From NCBI GenBank assembly GCA_000934455.1, contig KN885113.1, positions 47,540 to 75,166 of the forward strand: 27,627 nucleotides of DNA, given 5' to 3'. The DNA is from Apostichopus parvimensis. Its lineage: Eukaryota > Echinodermata > Holothuroidea > Aspidochirotida > Stichopodidae. The position numbers were made by a program, and so were the translations under genes. Position 1 is the first letter of the stretch, and each line of letters opens with the position of its first letter. Positions 19,920-27,627 of the stretch are shown here, in pieces. Under the pieces are notes generated by a model. It did not search any database. It saw only the letters and a list, made by a program, of their open reading frames with translations, and was not told the DNA's origin.

Positions 19920-20480
19920 GTTACTGCACAATAACAAGGCTAGCCTTTAATTAGGATCGATCAAACACACCCATGGTACACATTTAGCCAAGCCTCACAC
20001 AACACAAACGGTACAGGCCTAGCCTGTACCCCAAACCTATACCGTTCTTCCAGTTTAGGCCGGGCCTATGTACACAACTTCAATAACTAATTAGGGCCTA
20101 GCCTAAGTAGGCCTATACCTCTCGAAGGTCTGGCAAATTGTTGGGTTAATAAAATCATTATATTATATTGCCTAGGCCCCACTATAGCCTCAGTTTCACC
20201 AAAGTACAACACAATTACAAAGCCATATGCTTGTGCCATAATTTGTAATGACTAGTTTACAAAAGAAATTAGGCTACAAGTGTAGCTTAGGGATTTTCGA
20301 TTATACAGTACAACTACCGTAGGCCTAGTAGTACAAGACTATACGTAAACTCATATGGAACTAGGCTATTTGCCTACCCAAGTTTAATTAATCGAATACA
20401 TTGGGTTGAACCAGTATTATTATGTAGCCTAGTTATAGGCCTAGGCTTATATGGGGAATATGCGGCTATGTATAACTTGG
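19920..20480. repeat. TAGGCC/GGCCTA-rich segment
   Basis: GGCCTA, TAGGCC, CCTAGGC and close variants recur many times (for example AGGCCTAGCCTGTACC, GGGCCTAGCCTAAGTAGGCC, GTAGGCCTAGTAG, ATAGGCCTAGGCTT). The spacing is irregular, so it is a motif-rich region rather than a tandem array. It falls in a putative early intron of the BEN-like gene. Confidence 0.6.
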
Positions 20481-20642
20481 CATTAGCGTTACTGAAGTGA
20501 AAGCCTAACGCATCGCTAGCTATTTATATCAGTTCTATACTACAAGTAATCAGGCTTAAAGCAAAATATGACACTTGTGAATAAATTAGAGATATATTCG
20601 ACCTGAGACAGAAATCGTACCAATTTATTTCGATATACGTAC

Positions 20643-20786
20643 CACAAACAGAACTTTTGCTGGCTAAATTTTGTTGGTTTAACGAGCTGTCACTTTATCT
20701 CCGGTTTTGCACTTATCAACGACGCTGAAAACATCCTTTTCAGGAAGTATGCTGATGCCTTTGTCACTTTGCCACTGGATAATAAC
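20643..20786 (-). CDS. candidate 5' exon of the BEN-like gene
   Basis: After GACTAAGTCAG| the frame VIIQWQSDKGISILPEKD continues through VFSVVDKCKTGDKVTAR. This is the kind of N-terminal module (VQW..D..IS.LP.KDV....GDKV.A.W) that I recall in invertebrate BEN-domain proteins. A TAA then a TAG follow in frame before the donor GTG|GTACGT at 20643. A one-base shift at the TAA opens the rest (LNQQNLASKSSVC). So either the exon ends earlier, or it carries an indel. Full length is 144 bp, which would keep phase 0 for the exon at 19615. The start codon is not identified. Confidence 0.35.
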
Positions 20787-20789
20787 CTG

Positions 20790-22097
20790 ACTTAGTCATT
20801 TTGTACGAAGAGAATAGTGTACATTAGGAATAGAGAATAGGAATAATAGTAAATTCACTACTAAATTTCTCGAATGATATATTTTACATCCGAAGGTGAA
20901 TTATCTTTGTTAGGCTATTACTCATTTGGTTTTCGTGCTGGATTCCGAACCACAAAAAGGGAGATTATATTTATGAGGGTACTAACCGTAGTAATTCTAA
21001 AAAAATGCACCAAAAAGTGAATTCAAACGCATTTATCAAGTAATAAATAAAGAAACCTACGTTGATACATATAATTCCGTGGTCGCTACGCTCCGCGTTG
21101 GTACGCGCTGTCATATAATCAGATCATTCATACTCATGAGTCATAGCAATATATCGGACTCTGGTGCACAAAAGTTAAAGATACAAGACTGATGTCAGTT
21201 TAAATAAATTTCTCTGATTCCGTTCAAAAACGTCAATTGCATAAATTTTCTAGTGTCATATTGGATGGTCGGATCTTCAGAGTCAATAAAACAACTGGTA
21301 GAAGGAAGCATTGTTACATTTCATATGGTTGAAATCAAGTTGCTGAAATAAGAGCCATTGTCAGGGTAAGAGGGCATCAATGTTGTGTTTGTGATATCTG
21401 AGGAAAGAGTTATAGATGCAACTTTGGAAGTGATCAGCAAACTGCTACAAAAACTAGCCATATATGTCAAATATCAGATTATAGGCAAGAGGTCCTTGTT
21501 GTGAAGTTCATTACTGTCAAGACCATGAAATGTGTAACAGCCAAATTTGATAATAACATATATTGTATGAAACTGCCTAATAGAATAGAGTTGGATTTAA
21601 TATTTGTAATCACTTCAGGGCAAAGATATAGAGATTACTGGGAAAAGGAGCTCACTAACTTTGCTCCTAGTCTGTGTCGAATTTTCACATTTTCAAAGCA
21701 TGTTTTGAATCCTCAAACTGAATCTGAGGAGTGTGTATACATCAAAGACATGATTTGAATAAGAACCCCCTTACTGTGAGTCCACTTTCAGAGGAAACAG
21801 AAACATTTCTTTTTGCGAGTTCTCAAAACAGGATTTAACTTCTATGCCAACACATACCTAGTCTGCAAAGTCTGAAGCCTAGCTCTTTCTACAACTCTGG
21901 ATTAGCTTGTATGTTGTTTTTTCATCTATTCCAGGCCAACGTAAAAAAAGGAGGGGTTGTACCTTTACGTGAGTGCACCCTCCCCGGCAAATTAAGTTTG
22001 TGCATTGAAAATTTGCACTGCTCCACGTTGACAAAGTGGAAGAACAAAACTAAATTCTTTAAGTAGTGCAAGATACCGCATGTAAACACACACATTT
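20790..22097. other. stretch without a supported gene
   Basis: Mostly AT-rich. A plus-strand open frame at 21501-21758 (85 codons, GQRYRDYWEKELTNFAP) is not recognised and has no supporting splice or promoter signal. Near 21933-22040 minus-strand sequence resembles the LINE-C 5' UTR. Confidence 0.35.
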
Positions 22098-22110
22098 ATT
22101 TCAAAAATTG
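22098..22110 (+). repeat. target-site duplication of LINE-C, left copy
   Basis: ATTTCAAAAATTG is identical to 23972-23984 on the far side of LINE-C. Confidence 0.85.
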
Positions 22111-22282
22111 TAGTTTGTAGTTTGCTTTCGTGGAGTGCGGACGTGTTTTCGGCTGCTCTCCACTTTTCGTTGACCACACACTTTTTACGTTGGCCTTTCA
22201 ATAGTTTGTTTAGTGTAGTTTTGGCTTTGTTGCGTGGTTTTTGTTTTTCGTAGGTGCGTGGCTTGCCACACCCCTAGCTGTC

Positions 22283-23558
22283 ATGGCGGCTCGTCGTGAC
22301 AGCAAAATGGTATTGTTGAGTTTTTCGGGGGAGGCTAAGGTCGTCCCCGGACAAGTTTTTTAAGTTTTGCGTTCTGTTGGTTTAAAGGTCCCTGGAGAGG
22401 TTGACGCGCTTCAGCGTAAGCCTCTCCGGGGTATCAATGTTTTTGATGTTCGGTTCACCTCGGAGGCTGCCCGCGTCCGAGGTGTCCATGTGTTGGAGGG
22501 AGTTGAGAGACTAAAGGTCACACTGGGTGACAGTCCTCCATCTCCCTCTGGACATGTCTGAACAGGTTGTTGTGCGGACACTGGGGCGTTTTGGGAAAGT
22601 GACCGGCTACGAGGAGCCGGAATTCCTTGAATGTAAAGGTGTCAAGACCGGGACTAGACGAGTTAGAATCGAACTCAAGTCCGATATCCGCTGTACCTTG
22701 TGGGCTAATGGGCACAGGGCCCACATTGCATACCCGGGCCAGCCTCGCACTTGTTGGAGGTGTGGGCTAGAAGGGCATGAGGCCAGGTTGTGCCCGAACA
22801 AGCGGTGTAGCCGCTGTTTACAGGTTGGGCATACCCTGGCCGAGTGTAAAGGGGATATCGTGTGTAACTCGTGTGGGAAAACGGGCCGTCTGGCCCGTTT
22901 ATGCCCAGACCGCTCATACGCCGCGAGAGTGGCTACGGGCGTGGTTGAAGCGGTCCCCGTCCCGGCCTCTGACACCGTACCACCTGATGCTCCTGTCATC
23001 GCCCCAGTGTCCGAAACTAGCGCCCCGGTGGAGGCTTTGTTCCCCCTTTCGTTTCCGACCTCTTCCCTTATCGAACTTGCCGAGACTGCCAGCCTGCCTA
23101 ATGAGGCAGAGAAGGACAAAACGGCGGAGATGGTACTAGCGGAGTGGCATGCGGAGCAGGATGCCGCTTGTACTGGTTCACCGGTAGCTACGCCCGCTAT
23201 CGGTGATACTAGTTGGGCCCCGAGTCAACCGGCCCAAGAGACATTAAGTGGCCCTGATTCTGACTCGCCAATGGAGGACTGCACCACAGCCTTGGTAGTT
23301 GTTGCTAAGGAGTCCTCCGATTGGTTTGACGAGACGAAACAGGCCACTGATCTCATTGACTCGAGCGGCCCTTCCACCCTGCCCGCAGTCGCTTCCGCTA
23401 TACCGGACACGATGGTCGCTAATGGACCTCCTGTTCCTGACAGGGAGGTCCACTCGATCAAAGACGAGGAGCTAAGAACTTTGCTCGCTCGCAGGAAAAG
23501 GGGGAACACTGCTAGGTGCCTGAAAAGACCCGTATTGGGAACAAAACATCGTAGATAG
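22283..23558 (+). pseudogene. LINE-C ORF1 (zinc-knuckle nucleic-acid-binding protein), N-terminus broken
   Basis: It starts ATG at 22283 (MAARRDSKMVLLSF) but has TAA at 22361-22363 and a frame change with a small deletion near 22518. LINE-D retains extra codons there. The C-terminal part, 22527-23558, is open. It carries three knuckles: CWRCGLEGHEARLC and CSRCLQVGHTLAEC, both C-x2-C-x4-H-x4-C, and CNSCGKTGRLARLC in which Arg replaces the His. A long Pro/Ala/Ser/acidic tail follows, and it ends KRPVLGTKHRR just before the ORF2 stub. In intact relatives such proteins bind the element RNA. This copy could make at most the truncated C-terminal protein. Confidence 0.8.
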
Positions 23559-23696
23559 GCACCTTATCCCTCGTCACCCTTAATGTGAATGGGTTGAGGG
23601 GTACCCCCAAAAAGGTCTGCCGTCGGGACGGCGTTCCCCGGTGGGGTTTGGATTCAGTTGGTTGTTGGGTGTGGGGGTTGTGTGGTCGTTACATAA
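23559..23696 (+). pseudogene. ORF2 stub with internal deletion
   Basis: The frame overlapping the end of ORF1 reads IGTLSLVTLNVNGLRGT. It then passes directly to CRRDGVPRWGL and stops at TGA near 23699. The segment TCGGGACGGCGTTCCCCGG is identical to LINE-A ORF2 near 6577-6595. The endonuclease start motif LNVNGLR is followed by none of the endonuclease catalytic residues or RT motifs. Confidence 0.75.
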
Positions 23697-24300
23697 TATG
23701 AGTTGGTTTTTTTTGTGGTTTGGAGTTGGCTTTTTGGGGCCGGTTTGTAGTGTTTTTTTTGGTTTTGCTTCTGTTGGCCTTTGGGTTCGTGTCCTTTTCA
23801 CGTCAAGTTAAACGGCACGTTAGTAAGAGATGTGTTTGTGGGTTTCAGTTGGGTTTTTGGTGGTTGTTTTACTGGTGGTTGTTTGTGGTGGTTGTTTTAC
23901 AGACTGAGATTTTTTTTTGGTTCTGTTGACCTTTGGTCCGTGTCCGTTTTCTTTGCACGTAAAAAGCAGACATTTCAAAAATTGCTCAAATTGGAAGGGA
24001 CACTCCCCTTGCACCTCACCTAGGACGCTCATCACAAACATAAGCTACAACATATATCAACCATTCTGCCAGTTAAAAATTTGAGTTTTCCCTTCGAAAA
24101 TTTACATTTAATTTACCCTCTTTGGGCTTGAAAAGTTCGTTCGCCTGTAAATTTTCCTAATCTCATCACGTAATGAACACGATTTGGCTCTCGCCGATTC
24201 CTCCGAACACATATCATACTTACAGTACGACAAGTGTTCATAAATACACAAAACAATCGATAACAAGTCGGCGCGAAATCAGATCGAAATTTCCAGTCGA

Positions 24301-24575
24301 ATGTCAGATTTAGAACCAAATGCGGCAACCGAAGTTCAAAGTGATAGTGGTTCTTCACCAGGCAGTGAAATGGGGCTATAATTAGAGTGCACTTTCTCAT
24401 ATTTGAAGCAGAGAGTGAAGGCGATGATCATGCCAATATTGAACCGAACGTTGAGGGTGGACTTCAGGTGTTAGAACCGTATCAGTTCGAGCCTGTTAAA
24501 CGAGTCGAAATTGAAACTCCACAACATATCGAAGAAGAAACCCGTTCGGAACTATTGCAAGGAAAATCCAACGTG
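24301..24575 (+). CDS. possible first exon of a P2X7-C-terminal-domain-like gene (frame broken)
   Basis: ATG at 24301 gives MSDLEPNAATEVQSDSGSSP and stops after 26 codons. From about 24390 a second frame reads EAESEGDDHANIEP, LQVLEPYQFEPVKRVE, then a Glu-rich stretch, to GKSNV and donor GTG|GTAAGA (exon end 24575). Acidic Ser-rich starts followed by PYQFEPV are what I recall of invertebrate proteins that carry the P2X7 C-terminal zinc domain (next exon DWCxCG...CC). That diagnostic domain is not visible up to 25 kb. The frame change between the two halves means a lesion, an assembly error, or a wrong start. Confidence 0.35.
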
Positions 24576-24579
24576 GTAA

Positions 24580-24990
24580 GAATTTGTTAACGAAGCATTT
24601 AAAAACAAAATCCAGTCCATTTTGTGCATGTGTTGTTGGAATTCGCGGAACTCCCTAAACCGTATTTGTGCGTTGTGTTACGGTGACTTACAACCCATAT
24701 GTACAGTGTGTTGGCTATGAATTCATACATGTACAATACTAGTAGGGTTGGTTGCATACTGAAAATTTGGCTCGGGGATGTAAGTTGCATTATGCAGCCA
24801 TGCTGTCATGTTTCCTTGTTGTGAAATGGGGGTGTAGGCGGTTTTACACTATCTAACGTAACGAAGTGGCCAAGAACCTGAATTATTTTTATGGGAGGGC
24901 CCGAAGAACATGAACTTATAGCATGCTCTCCATGGTGAAACATAATTGCACCTATTAGGTGAATTGAGTGTACTTTTAATAGTAAGAAAG
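24580..24990. other. non-coding stretch
   Basis: No supported exon, RNA gene or transposon end is seen between the P2X7-C-like exon and the Penelope-like element's 3' side. Confidence 0.35.
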
Positions 24991-24999
24991 ACTAGCGTA

Positions 25000-25068
25000 G
25001 GTTCTTATGACCAACTAGACCGGTTTCTGATCTCAACTTTTATAAGAGGAGCTTCATCAGTAGTAAGC
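25000..25068 (-). ncRNA. weak hammerhead-ribozyme-like core after the Penelope-like ORF
   Basis: On the minus strand CTGATGA (25060-25054), GAAAC (25027-25023) and GGTC (25012-25009) occur in hammerhead order. Possible pairings: stem I CTTA/TAAG plus GG/CC, and a 3-bp stem III ACC/GGT. Stem II (26 nt between core boxes) pairs poorly, and three unpaired bases lie between stem I and the core. Hammerhead motifs are known in the terminal repeats of Penelope-like elements, which is the reason to note this. It may be degenerate or chance. Confidence 0.25.
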
Positions 25069-25144
25069 CTTTGAATATTTGATATTCGGCATGAACGTCT
25101 CGTTCTCAAATGCATCTATTTTCTGTGCACGAGTTTTTATGGAC

Positions 25145-26903
25145 TCATAGTGCATCTATAAGAGCATCTAAAAGAGCTTCGTGTGAACCTTGAGAGTCAG
25201 CTGATTCTTCGTTAGTACGAAACCTTGAGTTAACAAGTAAATCTTTGAGATTTTGGGCCCTTTTGTAGGCAAGAATCGGTTCTTTTGGAAACAGTTTGGA
25301 TAATTCCGCGTGTTGCGAAATTAAGTGCCAATGTTTCAAAAGTGCTTTTTTTTCAAATGCGTGGTTTTGATGTGGGGTGTATAGGTAAGCTTGAACACCA
25401 GTGGTGGTTCCTTTTGTTTAGGATTGGTAGTGAGGTAATGCCTACGGTTTTCAAATTTTATGCCTTTAGTGGCTGTGGGAATTTCCTCTTTCTTATAGTT
25501 ACGGAGTAACAGTTTCTCTGTGAACGCGTTGTTTTTCTGTAAAAAATCAGTCTCGTTGTTACAGAGACGTGCGTATCGTAATATTTCCCCTTTAATGAAG
25601 CCTTTAAAAGTGGCAAGTGGGTGTGCAGAGTTTCTGTCGAGGTATTGGAAGGTTTCCGTGGGTTTGGTGTGGACTTTAGTGTCTAATAACCCATTGGTTC
25701 GGAACCTTGTACCTTTGAAGATTCATTCAACCTTTCTACCAGGTGTTCAAGTTCCTGATGTGTACCGTCGTACAGCAATAGAATGTCATCTCTATAGCGG
25801 AGCCATTTTAAGATTTTATTATCTGTCGGTAAAATCTGGTTTTCAAGTCTATGCATGACGATATCGCAGATTTCCGGAGAGGCTTGGCTACCCATGGCGC
25901 AACCGATCTTTTGTAGATAGAATTGGTTATTGAACTCGAAACAGTTTCTTGTAAAGATGAGTTCAATTAGTTTGCGCATGGATATGGAAGATATTTTATT
26001 TATTCCATATTCGCTTTTTTCCGTCTTTTCATAGACTTCTTGACATATATCTAATGCCTCCTCTTGGGGAGTATTGGTATACATGGCGACTACATCGAGT
26101 GTAGCAAGTACTACCGTTTTTGGTAACGGGGTGGCTTCCAAAATTTGCAGAATGTGATTTGTGTCTTTCACATAAGTGCTTTGTTTTATTACAATAGGAA
26201 GCAAGAAATAGTCCACAAATTCCGATATTTTTTGCGGTTGGTGATCCGTTACCACTTATTATCGGTCTACCGGCAAATTTTGAGTTAGCCGGGGGTGCTT
26301 TATGAATATTTGGTAGCACATATATGACCGGTGTGCGGATCTTGAGGCTATATGGTGACAAGTACTCGAAGGTGCTTTTATCGATCTCTTTTGCAGAGAA
26401 CATTTCATTTAGTGTTTCCGGGACTAAACTTTTAGTTTGAAACGTCATATCACTTTCTAACTTTTCGTAGTGGTGACTAGCTAGTTGCCTTTCAATTTCG
26501 GCCTCATAGTCTGAGTGATTCAATATAGCAATGCCTCTACCTTTATCGAAGGGTTTGACAATAATAGAGCGATCTTTTTTAACTGCATTTAGTGCAAAGT
26601 GCACCGCTTTATACGTGTTGCTATTGGCGTTTCGGATAGTAACACGTGCCATTTCGGTTTGTGTTGCTTCCAAGTAGTCCTCTAGGTTTTTACTAAAAGT
26701 CATGTTAGGTGACCATGTAGAGGGTAGACGGAATTTTGTAATCCCTTTTTGCATTTTATTCTGCATGATGAAGCGGATTCTCATTTTTCTTTTTAGGTCT
26801 TTTAATGACTTGAGAAGATCACTTCGTGTAGGTTTTACTGGAGTTGCTATGAACTTCAGACCTTTTCCCAGCGCAATAAACTCAATATTGGTAGTTGGGT
26901 AAT
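25145..26903 (-). pseudogene. Penelope-like element reverse transcriptase, decayed and 5'-incomplete
   Basis: The minus strand reads, in order: ALGKGLKFIATPV; IIVKPFDKGRGIAILN; IYVLPNIHKAPPANSKFAGR then PIISGNGSPT; ISEFVDYFLLP; VVLATLDVVAMYTNTPQEEA (catalytic Asp); FYLQKIGCAMGSQASPE; KWLRYRDDILLLYDG (second catalytic pair in YRDD); LLDTKVHTKPTETFQYL; HWHLISQH; AYKRAQNLKDLLVNSRF; stop at 25145. This is the Penelope-like RT order. The frame breaks at an A-run near 26230, again near 25690 where residues are also missing, and at an A-run near 25345. The GIY-YIG endonuclease normally after NLKDLLV is not visible; the frame ends DALIDAL. The 5' side is cut by LINE-D at about 26903. Confidence 0.85.
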
Positions 26904-27627
26904 TGGCTTTCGTGGAGTGCAGACGTGTTTTCGCTCTCGCTCTCCATCTGATACAGCTATTTCATTACTCTACTGTACTGTGTTATACTTCCCGCCAGGC
27001 GGGTGTGGTAGCTTGTGTTCGTATATCGTCATCGTATATCGTTTGTAGTTTAACCAACCTGTCTTTAGTTTTGTTTCTTGTTACTCCTCTGTGGCCTAGC
27101 CACCTTCGGTATCATGGCATCGCGCCGTGATTCCAAAATTGTTAAGTTAACCTTCACCGGTGAACAAGCGGTTCCACCGGTGCAAGTTTTTAGTATTTTA
27201 AAGAGTAAGGGTGTTGTTGTGCCTGGAGAGGTTGATGCTTTGATAGCTCTCCAGGGTCGTAATACCGTATGATCTGCGTTTTACTAGTGACGTGACCCGG
27301 CAGAAGGGTGTCACGTTGCTGAGTGGGGTTGATGGTTTGACAGTTACTCCATACGAACGTTCCGTATGGGTAACTGTCATCCACGTAGGATTAGAGGTGC
27401 GTCAGGAACATGTCGCAACTGTTTTAGGTCGGTTTGGGGCTGTCAAGGCTTTCAAAATGTGCTCCTACGCACAGGCCCCTGGGGCACCGACAGGTTCGGA
27501 TCGACCTCAAGCAGGACATTCCCTCCTTCCTTTTTATTGCCGGGCATAAAGCTCACGTGCGTTACCCCGGTCAGCCCCGTACCTGTTTCAGGTGTGGGGA
27601 GACCGGGCACGAAGCCAAGGGCTGCCC
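26904..27627 (+). mobile_element. LINE-D: 5' part of a related LINE, runs off the window
   Basis: It begins GGCTTTCGTGGAGTGCAGACG, matching the LINE-C 5' UTR (from 22124). The 5' UTR holds a CCCGCCAGGCGGG hairpin at about 26993-27005. ORF1 follows from 27114. The element starts exactly where the Penelope-like reading frame is cut, so it probably inserted into that element. Its 3' end and duplication lie outside the window. Confidence 0.75.
27114..27627 (+). pseudogene. LINE-D ORF1, frameshifted, incomplete
   Basis: It starts MASRRDSKIVKLTFTGE and continues VFSILKSKGVVVPGEVDAL, parallel to LINE-C ORF1. The frame breaks at TGA 27270-27272, resumes one base away as LRFTSDVTRQKGVTLL, through VWVTVIHVGLEV and TVLGRFGAVKAF. 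It breaks again near 27490, then continues RIDLKQDIPSFLFIAGHK and the first knuckle TCFRCGETGHEAKGCP at the window edge. At least two frameshifts make it non-functional as read. Confidence 0.8.

Larger units (their letters stand above)
22111..23971 (+). mobile_element. LINE-C: ORF2-deleted 'half-LINE' with both ends and 13-bp duplication
   Basis: Flanked by ATTTCAAAAATTG (22098-22110 and 23972-23984). It has a 5' UTR (22111-22282) sharing GCTTTCGTGGAGTGC and CTGCTCTCC-type blocks with LINE-D, then ORF1. An ORF2 stub follows: TLSLVTLNVNGLRGTPKKV, the start of an endonuclease domain. This is joined in frame at about 23620 to the ORF2 C-terminus RDGVPR also seen in LINE-A. The 3' UTR matches LINE-A and ends CACGTAAAAAGCA. 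Almost all of ORF2 (endonuclease, reverse transcriptase) is missing. Relative to LINE-A the 3' UTR carries an extra local duplication of GGTGGTTGTTT at about 23858-23900. Confidence 0.85.

Noticed and set aside
21501-21758. 85-codon plus-strand frame
   Set aside because: No recognisable domain, splice site or promoter; possible by chance.
22607-23509. Minus-strand frames of up to 170 codons
   Set aside because: Shadows of the GC-rich LINE-C ORF1 on the other strand.

Overview
The window looks like repeat-rich nuclear DNA of a marine invertebrate, most likely a deuterostome. Echinoderm-like TAGGCC-rich sequence at 19.9-20.5 kb hints at this, but the lineage is not proven. The evidence is introns with GT/AG sites, several non-LTR retrotransposons, a Penelope-like element, a Ty3/gypsy element, MITEs and invertebrate-type domain families. 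I see no bacterial genes, tRNA, rRNA or CRISPR. A 620-base assembly gap lies at 14386-15005.

Layout: 1-3.2 kb is mostly non-coding and holds a diverged tandem array at 1.47-2.68 kb. At 3.27-5.63 kb, minus strand, are two exon-like pieces of a cysteine/histidine-rich protein family (YHRECYQRFT and CFICN motifs). An AACGTT-rich MITE lies at 5681-5902. At 6.28-8.62 kb, plus strand, is a dead copy of a C-terminal cysteine-rich module that I associate with the same family. Two truncated LINEs have interrupted it, each with target-site duplications, and the second LINE is itself interrupted by a 1.3-kb TIR element with a 10-bp duplication. At 8871-14385 a Ty3/gypsy retrotransposon lies on the minus strand: 555-bp 3' LTR, polypurine tract, intact 1358-codon pol, and gag running into the gap. 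Gag and pol overlap in the -1 frame, with a slippery-like heptamer, 5-nt spacer and perfect 8-bp stem.

At 16.2-20.8 kb is a minus-strand multi-exon gene ending in a BEN-like segment. Its splice phases are coherent across three exons. A decayed CR1/Jockey-like LINE (about 17.3-19.4 kb) sits in one of its introns. At 22111-23971 is a LINE with both ends and a 13-bp duplication whose ORF2 is almost completely deleted, a 'half-LINE'. A possible first exon of a P2X7-C-like gene follows at 24.3 kb. At 25.0-26.9 kb is a decayed Penelope-like element, minus strand, with no visible GIY-YIG domain and a hammerhead-like core downstream. Its 5' part is cut by another LINE of the half-LINE's kind, which runs off the window.

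The window is therefore chiefly a record of stacked transposition. The gypsy pol is the only long intact reading frame. The BEN-like gene is the best host-gene candidate. The most interesting signals are the gag-pol frameshift structure, the three-level nested insertion, and the ORF2-deleted LINE.
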